Below, piece by piece: positions 1-9,320 of a stretch of DNA of 64,000 bases. Origin of the DNA: Xenophilus sp. Marseille-Q4582 (lineage in GTDB: Bacteria; Pseudomonadota; Gammaproteobacteria; Burkholderiales; Burkholderiaceae_C); NCBI RefSeq assembly GCF_916700565.1, contig NZ_CAKAKO010000001.1, positions 310,001-374,000 of the forward strand, written 5' to 3'. Each line of letters opens with the position of its first letter. The stretch's first letter is position 1. Position numbers and translations under genes: made by a program. The notes beneath the pieces are model-generated. The model did no database searches. It was given only the letters and a program-made list of their open reading frames with translations, and was not told the origin of the DNA.

Positions 1-2
1 TG

Positions 3-848
3 GGCCTCACGCGGGCGCGCGTGTCCACCGTCGTGCAGCAGCTGGAGGCCGAATTGGGCACGCGCCTGCTGCAGCGCACCACGCGCAGCGTGCGCGTGAC
101 GCCCGACGGGCAGCTCTTCGCCGAGCGCGCGCAGGCGCTGGTGGGCGACGCGGACGAGCTGCAGGCCCTGTTCCAGCGCCAGCCTGCGGCGCTGCGCGGC
201 CGCCTGCGGGTGGACATGCCGGGCCAGATGTCCAGCCAGGTGCTGATCCCGCGCCTGCCCGAATTCCTGGCCGCCCATCCGCAGGTCGAGATCGAGCTGA
301 GCAGCACCGACCGCCGCGTGGACCTGGTGCATGAAGGCTTCGATTGCGTGATCCGCGCCGGCGCGCTGCGCGAATCGGGCCTGGTCGCGCGGCCGCTCGG
401 GTTGCTGCCGCAGATCAATGTCGCCAGCCCGGCCTACCTGGCCGCCTTCGGCCTGCCGCGCACGCTGGACGACCTGGCGCATCACCGCATCGTGCGCTAT
501 TCGTCCACGCTGGGCGGCGCGGCGGCCGGCTGGGAATATGTCGAAGGCGGCGAGCCGCGCATGCGGCCCATGGCCGCCGTGCTCACGGTGAACAACACCT
601 TCGCCTACGAATCGGCCTGCCTCGCGGGCCTGGGCCTGATCCAGGCGCCCGCGCTGGGCCTGCGCGAGCTGATCGATGCAGGCCGGCTGGTGGAGGTGCT
701 GCCCGCGCACCGGCCCGAGCCGCTGCCCGTGACGCTGCTCTATGCGCACCGCCGCCAGGTCGCGCGGCGCGTGCAGGCCTTCATGGACTGGGTGGCCGGC
801 GTGATGGCCGAAGTGCTGGCGCCGGCGGCGCCGCCGCCACGCGCCTGA
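3..848 (+). CDS. LysR-family transcriptional regulator, 5' end cut by the window
   Basis: This is the last 281 residues of a LysR-type regulator whose start lies before base 1. The first visible residues (TRARVSTVVQQLEAELGTRL, then LLQRTTR) are the second half of the winged helix-turn-helix with its recognition helix. The rest is the periplasmic-binding-protein-like effector domain, ending about 15 residues before the stop in an Ala/Pro-rich tail. Such proteins usually regulate a divergently transcribed target, which would lie outside the window. The effector cannot be told from sequence. The next gene is convergent, so it gives no clue to function. Confidence 0.9.
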   Translation, partial: GLTRARVSTVVQQLEAELGTRLLQRTTRSVRVTPDGQLFAERAQALVGDADELQALFQRQPAALRGRLRVDMPGQMSSQVLIPRLPEFLAAHPQVEIELSSTDRRVDLVHEGFDCVIRAGALRESGLVARPLGLLPQINVASPAYLAAFGLPRTLDDLAHHRIVRYSSTLGGAAAGWEYVEGGEPRMRPMAAVLTVNNTFAYESACLAGLGLIQAPALGLRELIDAGRLVEVLPAHRPEPLPVTLLYAHRRQVARRVQAFMDWVAGVMAEVLAPAAPPPRA

Positions 849-866
849 GCGGCCACCGTCCGGCCG

Positions 867-2252
<1,386 letters not shown>

Positions 2253-2292
2253 TGAACTTCCTTGTTGAGTGAATCGTGAAGCGCGGGGCCGC

Positions 2293-4269
2293 TCAGATTG
2301 CGCAGTCCCACGGCGCGGACAGGCGCATGGCGGCGTTGATGATCCCGACCATCGAGTAGGTCTGCGGGAAGTTGCCCCACATCTCGCCCGTCACGGGGTG
2401 CGTGTCTTCCGACAGCAGCCCCAGCGGATTGCGCGCGGCCAGCATGGTCTCGAAGATCTGGCGCGCTTCTTCCTTGCGGCCGATCTTGGCCAGCGCGTCG
2501 ATGCGCCAGAAGGTGCAGATGTTGAAGGCCGTCTCGGGCTTGCCGAAGTCGTCGGCCGCCTCGTAGCGGCGCATGTACGGGCCGTCGCACAGCGTCTTCT
2601 CCATCGCGTCCACGGTGGCGATGAAGCGCGGGTCGCGCGCGTCGATCAGGCCCACTTCCACCATCAGCAGGATGCTCGCGTCCAGCTCGTGGCCGCCGAA
2701 GCTCTCGGCGAAGGCCTGGCGCTTCTCGCTCCAGGACTTGCTGAGGATTTCCTCCTTCATGCGCGCCGCATGGCCGTGCCAGTAGGCGGCGCGCTCGGGC
2801 AGTTCCAGGGCGCGCGCGATCTTGGCCAGCCGGTCGCAGGCGGCCCAGCTCATGAGCGCTGAACTGGTGTGCACACGGGCGCGCGTGCGCAGCTCCCACA
2901 TGCCGGCGTCGGGCGTGCCGTAGACGCGGATCGCCTGCTCGCCCACCGCCTCGAGGTGCGGGAACTCGGCCCGGCCGGCGCGATGCAGCAGCCGGTGGTC
3001 GTGGAAGGACTGGGCCGCGCCCAGCACGATGTTGCCGTACACGTCGTGCTGGAAATGTTCCTGCGCCTGATTGCCCACGCGCACCGGGCCCATGCCGCGG
3101 TAGCCCGGCAGGTGCGGCGCGACGGACTCGGGCAGCTCGCGCTCCAGGCCGATGCCGTACAGCGGCTGGATGTGCTCGCCGTGCGATCCGATCACCACGT
3201 TGCCGAGCCAGCGCAGGTAGTCCTCCATGGTGCCCACTTCGCTGAGCGAATTGAGGGCGCGCACCACGAAGAAGGCATCGCGCAGCCAGCAGAAGCGGTA
3301 GTCCCAGTTGCGCTGGCTGCCCGGTGCCTCGGGAATGCTGGTGGTCATCGCGGCCACGATGGCGCCCGTGTCCTCGTACAGCGACATCTTCAGCGTGATG
3401 GCGGCGCGGATCACCGCGTCCTGGTACTCGAAGGGAATGGCCAGGCGCTTGCTCCAGGTGCGCCAGTAGGCGATGGTCTCCTGCTCGAAATGGCGCGCCG
3501 TGTCGGCGATGCCGTCCAGCAGCGTCTCGTCGGCGCCCAGCAGGAAGTTGTGCTCGCGCGAGAGCACGAAGGGCTGCTGCGACAGCAGGTGGGAGATGGG
3601 CGCGTCGCTGTTCAGGCGCAGCGTCTGGTCCGGCCCGATGTAGCGGATGTGGTTGCTGCCGCGCGTGATCTCCACCGGCCCGGTCGCGCCCCACTGGAAG
3701 CGCGGCGCCAGCCGCACGCGGATGCGCGGCGTGCCCGCGACGGGGCGCACGCGCCGCACCAGCGTGAGCGGACGGAAGTAGCGCGAGCGGCTGTAGAAGC
3801 GCGGCGCGAAGTCGGTGATCTCCAGCCCCTCGCCGCGGCGGTCGAAGAGCTGCGTGCGCAGCACGGCCGTGTTCGGCTCGTACCACTGCTTCGCATGGTC
3901 GAAGTCCTCGATCTCGATGGCCCATTCGCCGGCATCCGCGCCCGGGTGCAGCAGGGCGTTGAACACCGGGTCGCCGTCGAAGCGCGGCAGGCAGCACCAC
4001 ACGATGCGCCCGCGGCCGTCGACCAGCGCGCTGAAGGCGCAGTTGCCGATCACGCCCACATCGAGCGAGGGCTCGGCCGGCGGGCCGAAGCCCGCGTCGG
4101 CCGGCCGGCCCCGCGGCGCCGGCGGCAGGGCGGCTGGCGCGGCCGGCACGGCGGCCGTGTCGGGCGCGTCGGCGGCCCCGGCCAGGGACTGGCCGGCCCG
4201 GTCTTCGGGGTCGCGAGGGGTCTGGACGTGCGGATCGCTGTGGGGTGCGGGACGGTCGTCGGGGCTCAT
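2293..4269 (-). CDS. Glycoside hydrolase family 15 protein (glucoamylase/trehalase-like)
   Basis: A 658-residue protein of the bacterial GH15 type, which covers glucoamylases and some trehalases with an (alpha/alpha)6 barrel. An N-terminal Pro/Ala-rich stretch of about 65 residues precedes the beta-sandwich domain (IGNCAFSALVDGRGRIVW). The barrel carries the hallmark NWDYRFCWLRDAFF. No signal peptide is evident, so it is probably cytoplasmic. It lies between otsB and otsA, 22 bases after otsB. Family members hydrolyse alpha-glucosidic bonds by inversion; whether this one acts on trehalose, glycogen or maltodextrin is not decided by sequence, though the context favours trehalose or glucan turnover. 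Confidence 0.9.
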   Translation of the reverse strand: MSPDDRPAPHSDPHVQTPRDPEDRAGQSLAGAADAPDTAAVPAAPAALPPAPRGRPADAGFGPPAEPSLDVGVIGNCAFSALVDGRGRIVWCCLPRFDGDPVFNALLHPGADAGEWAIEIEDFDHAKQWYEPNTAVLRTQLFDRRGEGLEITDFAPRFYSRSRYFRPLTLVRRVRPVAGTPRIRVRLAPRFQWGATGPVEITRGSNHIRYIGPDQTLRLNSDAPISHLLSQQPFVLSREHNFLLGADETLLDGIADTARHFEQETIAYWRTWSKRLAIPFEYQDAVIRAAITLKMSLYEDTGAIVAAMTTSIPEAPGSQRNWDYRFCWLRDAFFVVRALNSLSEVGTMEDYLRWLGNVVIGSHGEHIQPLYGIGLERELPESVAPHLPGYRGMGPVRVGNQAQEHFQHDVYGNIVLGAAQSFHDHRLLHRAGRAEFPHLEAVGEQAIRVYGTPDAGMWELRTRARVHTSSALMSWAACDRLAKIARALELPERAAYWHGHAARMKEEILSKSWSEKRQAFAESFGGHELDASILLMVEVGLIDARDPRFIATVDAMEKTLCDGPYMRRYEAADDFGKPETAFNICTFWRIDALAKIGRKEEARQIFETMLAARNPLGLLSEDTHPVTGEMWGNFPQTYSMVGIINAAMRLSAPWDCAI

Positions 4270-4291
4270 GCGGCGGTCGGGACTTGCACGG

Positions 4292-5089
4292 TCAGGAAGC
4301 GGCGGGTACCGCGCGCGCGGCGTCGGGCTGCGCAGGAACCAGCGCGTTGCGGATCGCCTGCAGCCAGGCCATCACGTCGCGCGGCGACGCCAGCCGCACC
4401 TGCGCGCGCGTGCTGCCCTCGCCCACCTTGTAGCCCAGGCCGCCGCGGGCCTGCACCACGGCGAAGCCGCTTTCGTCGGTGGTGTCGTCGCCCGCGAAAT
4501 AGGGGCGGCGGCCCGCGAAGGGCGCCTCCTTCAGGAAGGCGTCGATGGCGATGCCCTTGTTGACGCCGGCGGGCTTGATCTCGACCACGCACTTGCCGTG
4601 CAGCAGCTCCAGCGCCGGGTCGGTGCCGACGGCCGCGCCCATGGCGTCCAGGCACAGGCTTTCGAGCTGCGGCGCCAGCCGGTAGTGCAGCGCGACGGCC
4701 GCATGCTTGCGTTCCACCAGCAGGCCCGTGTGGCGTGCCGCCAAGGCGTTGGCCTCGTCGAGCACGCGGCGCAGGTCGGCGGGCGGCTGCTCGTGCAGGC
4801 CGCCCTCGGCATCGCGGCGCTGCGCGCCATGCTCGCCCGCGGTGGGCAGGCGCAGCGGGGCGAGGAAGCGGTCGAGCACGTCGATGGGGCGGCCCGACAC
4901 CACCGCCACGGCGCCTTCGAGCAGGTCGTGCAGCTCGATCAGCAGCGGCACCATGCCCTCGGGCACGCGCACCGCCTCGGGGGTTTCGGCGATGGCGACC
5001 AGCGTGCCATCGAAGTCCAGGAACAGGGCCGCGTCGCGCCCCGGCAGAGTGGGGGGGGTGTTCATCTGCATCGCCGGGCACCTTAGCAC
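4292..5089 (-). CDS. otsB: Trehalose-6-phosphate phosphatase
   Basis: OtsB is a HAD-superfamily phosphatase that removes the phosphate from trehalose-6-phosphate. The 265-residue protein shows HAD motif I (LFLDFDGTLV, nucleophile Asp), the Ser-Gly pair VVSGRP of motif II, and the metal-binding motif GDDTTDESGF near residue 205. It is the first gene of the otsB-GH15-otsA set. The chosen start gives an N-terminus (MLRCPAMQMNT) a little longer than needed; the internal Met at residue 7 or 9 is an alternative. Short intergenic gaps of 22 and 40 bases suggest one transcript. Confidence 0.95.
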   Translation of the reverse strand: MLRCPAMQMNTPPTLPGRDAALFLDFDGTLVAIAETPEAVRVPEGMVPLLIELHDLLEGAVAVVSGRPIDVLDRFLAPLRLPTAGEHGAQRRDAEGGLHEQPPADLRRVLDEANALAARHTGLLVERKHAAVALHYRLAPQLESLCLDAMGAAVGTDPALELLHGKCVVEIKPAGVNKGIAIDAFLKEAPFAGRRPYFAGDDTTDESGFAVVQARGGLGYKVGEGSTRAQVRLASPRDVMAWLQAIRNALVPAQPDAARAVPAAS

Positions 5090-5222
5090 GCACGATGCCA
5101 GGTTCGCGTCAGCCGGGGGCTACTTCCGCGAACGGGCCCGGCCGAAACGGGGCCGCGGCGGCCGGCGATCGTCGCAAAGGGGCGGCCGATGGCGGCCTGG
5201 CGCCTGCGTTGCCGGCGCCCGC

Positions 5223-6485
5223 TCAGGCGGCATCCGCCTGCAGCGCCGCGCGCACGGCGGATGCCCGGGCGGCATGGATGGCCGCGCCGATCTGCGGGCC
5301 CTTGCGCCCCTTTTCCTGCGCCGCGCGGGCGATGGGGGCGGTGTCCACCGCACGCGCGGCCGCCAGCGCCCGCAGCAGGCGCGCGCGCTGCGGATAGGCG
5401 CTGTCTTGCAGCCCCAGCCGACCGCGCGCATCGCACTCGCAGGCCAGCAGCACGTCCTCGAAGCGCTGCGGCTTGCGGATGGCGTCGCAGCGCTCCAGCA
5501 GGCGCAGCACGCCTGCGGCATCCAGCGAATCGCTGCGATGGATGTTGCCGTGCTCACGCGCCACCACGTCGGCCAGTTCGCGGATGTCCACCGGCACGCG
5601 CCAGCGTTCGCACAGGCCGACCAGCAGCCGCGCACTGCGCTGCTCATGGCCGATGTGGCGCGGCAGCACGTCGGCGGGCGTCGTGCCCTTGCCCAGGTCG
5701 TGCGTCAGGCAGGCGAAGCGCACGCCCAGCGGGGCCTGCAGCTGCGCCGCCATGTCCAGCACCAGCATCAGGTGCACGCCAGTGTCCACTTCGGGGTGGT
5801 GCGCGGCCGGTTGTGGCACGCCCCAGAGCCGGTCCACCTCGGGCAGCAGCACGGCCAGCGCGCCGCATTCGCGCAGCAGCTCGAACATGCGCGAGGGCTT
5901 GGCTTCCATCAGGCCGCGCGCCAGTTCCTGCCACACGCGCTCAGGCACCAGCGCGTCGGCCTCGCCGGCCTCGACCATGCCGCGCATCAGCGCCATCGTT
6001 TGGGGCGCGACGCCGAAGTCGGCAAAGCGGGCGCCGAAGCGCGCCAGCCGCAGGATGCGCACCGGGTCTTCGCGAAAGGCCTCGGTCACATGGCGCAGCA
6101 CCTTGTGCTGCAGATCGCGCCGGCCGTGGAAGGGGTCCACCAGCGCCTCGGCCGGCAGCGGCTGCACATCGGCCAGGGCTGCGGGCAGCGCGATGGCGTT
6201 GATGGTCAGGTCGCGCCGCGCCAGGTCTTCTTCCAGCGTCACTTCGGGTGAGGCATGGACCACGAAGCCGCGGTAGCCGGGCGCGCTCTTGCGTTCGGTG
6301 CGGGCCAGCGCGTACTCCTCGCGTGTCTCGGGGTGCAGAAAGACCGGGAAGTCACGCCCCACGGGCAGAAAGCCGGCATCCAGCATCTGTGGTGGCGTGG
6401 CGCCCACCACCACCCAGTCGCGGTCGCTGCCGGGCTGGCCAAGCAAGGCATCACGGATGGCGCCGCCGACGAGGTAGGTATTCAT
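5223..6485 (-). CDS. cca: Multifunctional CCA-adding enzyme (tRNA nucleotidyltransferase)
   Basis: Class II CCA-adding enzyme that builds or repairs the 3' CCA of tRNA; the gammaproteobacterial type also has phosphatase and phosphodiesterase activity. The start [16 protein letters not shown], followed by the DRDWVVVG catalytic carboxylates, identifies the polymerase head. The ERxxxA-type LARTERKS and the [10 protein letters not shown] segment follow. An HD phosphohydrolase domain (THDLGKG, then RHIGHEQRS) occupies about residues 225-330, so this is the long HD-containing form at 420 residues. It stands alone on the minus strand. The 133 bases between it and otsB hold nothing recognisable. Confidence 0.95.
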   Translation of the reverse strand: MNTYLVGGAIRDALLGQPGSDRDWVVVGATPPQMLDAGFLPVGRDFPVFLHPETREEYALARTERKSAPGYRGFVVHASPEVTLEEDLARRDLTINAIALPAALADVQPLPAEALVDPFHGRRDLQHKVLRHVTEAFREDPVRILRLARFGARFADFGVAPQTMALMRGMVEAGEADALVPERVWQELARGLMEAKPSRMFELLRECGALAVLLPEVDRLWGVPQPAAHHPEVDTGVHLMLVLDMAAQLQAPLGVRFACLTHDLGKGTTPADVLPRHIGHEQRSARLLVGLCERWRVPVDIRELADVVAREHGNIHRSDSLDAAGVLRLLERCDAIRKPQRFEDVLLACECDARGRLGLQDSAYPQRARLLRALAAARAVDTAPIARAAQEKGRKGPQIGAAIHAARASAVRAALQADAA

Positions 6486-6529
6486 GCCGCGAGTTTAGGA
6501 ATGCGTGCGTGGGTGGGGACGGTCCCATG

Positions 6530-6553
6530 AAAAAGGCGCCCCGGGGGGCGCCT
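6530..6553 (-). terminator. Rho-independent terminator after the small secreted protein gene
   Basis: On the minus strand a GC stem of about 9 bp (AGGCGCCCC / GGGGCGCCT) is followed by five T. It lies about 20 bases past the stop of the gene at 6575-6928 and before cca. Confidence 0.8.
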
Positions 6554-6574
6554 GGTTCAAGCCTGATGATGGCT

Positions 6575-6928
6575 TTACTTCTTCGGCTCGCCGGCCTCGC
6601 CCATCTGGGGAAGCTGCGCGGCCTTGTTGGCCGCAGCGACTTCCTTGCGCTTCTGAGCCCGTTCTGCCTTGCGCTCTTCGCGGGTGCCGCTGACCGCACG
6701 CGGCTGGCTTGGCGTGGCCTCGCCGCCTGGCGCGACTTGTCCCTTCTTCTGGGCCTCTGCTGTTGCAGAGAGTCGTTCTTTCCGGGATTCTGCGCGTTCG
6801 GCGCGGGTGGTCGGTGCCGAAGGCATGGCCTTGGCTTCTTCGGCGTTCTGCGCCAACGCCGGCGCGGCAGCGCAGAGCATCGTGACGGCAATGGCAGCAG
6901 CTGCTGCTTGCAGGGACTTGGACTTCAT
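6575..6928 (-). CDS. Small secreted Lys/Arg/Glu-rich protein of unknown function
   Basis: A 117-residue protein with a signal peptide (MKSKSLQAAAAAIAVTML, cleavage likely after APALA) and a highly charged, probably helical or disordered mature part with repeated ERAE/ERKAER patterns. I do not recognise a named family. The start at 6928 is set by a GGAGATT ribosome-binding site 6 bases upstream and by the signal peptide; an upstream in-frame ATG at 7039 would hide the signal. A clear terminator follows the stop. It is probably periplasmic and monocistronic. Confidence 0.75.
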   Translation of the reverse strand: MKSKSLQAAAAAIAVTMLCAAAPALAQNAEEAKAMPSAPTTRAERAESRKERLSATAEAQKKGQVAPGGEATPSQPRAVSGTREERKAERAQKRKEVAAANKAAQLPQMGEAGEPKK

Positions 6929-7035
6929 GGAATCTCCTGAAATTTCGGGTTGCGCTGCCGCCTGATCGGAAGGCAGCCGCTTTATCTTAGCGTTGCCGGC
7001 GACCCTGCCGCAAAACGGTGATTCAGGAATCCAGT

Positions 7036-7719
7036 TCAATTGCGTGATGTGCGGTACGGTTCGTCCATGGGGATGAAGTCGTGCTCCTGCAGGGCTTCAT
7101 CGATCCAGGCCTTGATGCCCGGCAGCGCGAGCAGCCGCGTGATGTAGGCGTCGACGACCGGCGGTACGGGCAGGGCGTAGGTGCGGATGCGGGTGGCCAC
7201 GGGCGCGTAGTACGCGTCGGAGATGCCGAATGCACCAAAGAGCATCGGGCCGCCATGCGCAGCCAGCAGGCCGCTCCACATCTGCACGATGCGCTGCAGG
7301 TCGGCTGCCACGCCGGGTTCGTCGCGCATCAGGCGGGCGCCCACCTCGGGCAGGTGCGCCTCCAGGTTCATGCCGCAGTGGCTGCGCAGCGCGCCGAAGC
7401 CGGCATGCATCTCGGCGCAGACGCTGCGGGCACGGGCGCGCGCGGCCCGGTCCGCGGGCCACAACTGCTTGTCGGGAAAGCGCTCGGCCAGGTATTCGGC
7501 GATGGCCAGCGTGTCCCACACGGCCAGCTCGCCATCCACCAGCACCGGCACCTTCTGCACCGGACTCACGGCGGCGAGGGCGGTCTTGAACTGCGATTCG
7601 GCCTCGAAGGAGTCGAAGCGCACCATGACTTCCTCGAAGGGGATGCCGGCCTGCTTCATCAGCACCCAGGGGCGCATGGACCAGGAGGAGTAGTTCTTGT
7701 TGCCGATGTAGAGCTTCAT
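7036..7719 (-). CDS. Glutathione S-transferase family protein
   Basis: A 227-residue soluble protein with the thioredoxin-like N-terminal domain (MKLYIGNKNYSSWSMRPW, then VQKVPVLVDGELAVWDTLAI) and an all-helical C-terminal domain. The SSWS segment places the likely catalytic Ser near residue 12, and VPVLVDG contains the cis-Pro that binds glutathione. The substrate is unknown; the family conjugates glutathione to electrophiles or acts in thiol redox chemistry. It is bounded by the small secreted protein and the MgtC-like gene, with no sign of shared function. Confidence 0.92.
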   Translation of the reverse strand: MKLYIGNKNYSSWSMRPWVLMKQAGIPFEEVMVRFDSFEAESQFKTALAAVSPVQKVPVLVDGELAVWDTLAIAEYLAERFPDKQLWPADRAARARARSVCAEMHAGFGALRSHCGMNLEAHLPEVGARLMRDEPGVAADLQRIVQMWSGLLAAHGGPMLFGAFGISDAYYAPVATRIRTYALPVPPVVDAYITRLLALPGIKAWIDEALQEHDFIPMDEPYRTSRN

Positions 7720-7842
7720 GACGATGTTCCGCAGGTGCGACGCAGGGACGGGAGCGGCATGCTAGCGCCCTGCGGGCCCGCCGTTGATGCTGCTTTCGCG
7801 CGCCTTTGATGCCGGATGCGCGGATGCGACCTTGCCCGCGGT

Positions 7843-8406
7843 TCAGCGGGGCGGGGGCGGCGCGTCGTCGGGCCGGGTGATCAGGTGCGCCATCGCCTCG
7901 TCGCGCGGCGGGCCGCTGACGCGCTCGATCAGCGCCACCAGCCGCGGCACCAGCGCCAGCACCGCCAGCGCCAGCAGCGCGCTCAGGATGGCGGTCACCT
8001 CTCGGCCCAGCCCGCAGGCCATGCCGATGGCGGCCGTGAGCCAGAGTCCGGCCGCGGTGGTCAGGCCCTGCACATGGCCTTCGCCCTGGCCGTGCTTGAG
8101 GATGGTGCCGGCGCACAGGAAACCCACCCCGGCCACCAGGCCCTGGATCACGCGGCTCATGTCGGCGGGCACGATGCCGCTTTGCTGCGGCACCAGCACG
8201 AACAGCGCCGCGCCGATGGAGACCAGCATGTGCGTGCGCACGCCCGCCGCCTTGCCCTGGTGCTCGCGCTCGAAGCCGAGGATGAAGCCCAGCAGCGCCG
8301 CCAGCAGCAGCCGGATGCCGATGCGCACCAGCTGGGCCAGGTCGGGCACATCGGAGAACTCGGCGGCCACCACGTCGGTGACCGCGTCCCAGGCGGAATC
8401 GGCCAT
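7843..8406 (-). CDS. MgtC/SapB family inner-membrane protein
   Basis: A 187-residue membrane protein with four to five hydrophobic segments and the family core (LGFILGFEREHQGKAAGVRT, then GLVAGVGFLCAGTILK). MgtC proteins are linked to growth at low magnesium and to intramacrophage survival in pathogens; in environmental bacteria the role is less clear, and regulation of ATP synthase and phosphate uptake has been reported for some members. This one has the membrane domain only and lacks the cytoplasmic ACT-like C-terminal domain of Salmonella MgtC, so SapB-like is a better label. Confidence 0.88.
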   Translation of the reverse strand: MADSAWDAVTDVVAAEFSDVPDLAQLVRIGIRLLLAALLGFILGFEREHQGKAAGVRTHMLVSIGAALFVLVPQQSGIVPADMSRVIQGLVAGVGFLCAGTILKHGQGEGHVQGLTTAAGLWLTAAIGMACGLGREVTAILSALLALAVLALVPRLVALIERVSGPPRDEAMAHLITRPDDAPPPPR

Positions 8407-8519
8407 GCAGCGCGCAGCGGAGTCGAGGTCGCCGCAGTGTGGCGCCGGGCCGCGCCGGCCCGTGTAGGCCGGAAGCGGAAGTTGCGGCGCCGCCGGGGTG
8501 GCGGCCGCTCAGCGCGGCT

Positions 8520-9200
8520 TCAGGCGGCCGCGGAGGGCGCCGGCGCAGCGGGCTGGGCGGGCGCCGCGGGGGGTGCAGGGGCGGTGGCCGCCGCCGGCGG
8601 CGCCAGGCCCACCGTGTCCGGCAGCCGCGGGGCGCGGCCGTGCCAGCGGCGCACGGCGCGCTGGAAGAACAGGCTGTTGGGCACGCGCAGCGTGGTGCCG
8701 CCGGTGCTGGCGCCGCTTTCCTCCAGCGTGGTGAAGACCAGGTTGATGTCCAGCACCCGGCCCTTGAGGCCGGGCTTCTCGCCGTTTTCCAGCAGCTCCA
8801 CGGTGTCGCCCGGCCAGAACATGCGCGTGGTGAAGATCAGGAGCGTGCAGAAGATGTTGGACAGCACGCTCCAGGCCGCGAAGAAGGCCACGGCGCCCAC
8901 GGCCGCGAAGCCGGTGAAGGCGGTCCACAGCACGGTGCCCGACACGCCCAGGCGCTCCAGGCTCCACAGCAGCGCGCCACCGTAGATCAGGAAGCCCAGC
9001 GCGCGCCGCGTGATCATGGCCACGTCGCCCGGCAGGCCATAGCTTTGCGTCACGCGCAGGATCAGCCGGCGCAGAAGGCGGTACACGCCCCAGGCGACGA
9101 GCAGGATCAGCACCACCTGCGTGGCGGGAATGATGATCTCCAGCCACTCGATCATCCAGGGCGGCAGCTGGGCGCGCAGGTTCTGCAGGGTGCGGTTCAT
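8520..9200 (-). CDS. Small mechanosensitive ion channel (MscS family)
   Basis: A 226-residue protein with one to three N-terminal membrane helices followed by the MscS pore helix and beta domain (FFAAWSVLSNIFC, then MFWPGDTVELLENGEKPGLKG). These channels open under membrane tension to release solutes during hypo-osmotic shock. The last 35 residues are an Ala/Pro-rich tail (AAPAPPAAPAQPAAPAP) in place of the full alpha/beta C-terminal vestibule, so it is shorter than E. coli MscS (286 residues). The trehalose genes at 867-5089 are also osmotic-stress genes but are not co-transcribed with it. Confidence 0.88.
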   Translation of the reverse strand: MNRTLQNLRAQLPPWMIEWLEIIIPATQVVLILLVAWGVYRLLRRLILRVTQSYGLPGDVAMITRRALGFLIYGGALLWSLERLGVSGTVLWTAFTGFAAVGAVAFFAAWSVLSNIFCTLLIFTTRMFWPGDTVELLENGEKPGLKGRVLDINLVFTTLEESGASTGGTTLRVPNSLFFQRAVRRWHGRAPRLPDTVGLAPPAAATAPAPPAAPAQPAAPAPSAAA

Positions 9201-9320
9201 GGGGCGAAGAAAGCAGGTCGCCGTGTCGGGCCGGCACGGAGCGGGCGTGGTGGGCGTATCTGGCCGCGCCCGCCCGCTTCAGGGCGAAAGGGGGCCGGGA
9301 AAAAGCCGCTCACCGGCTGC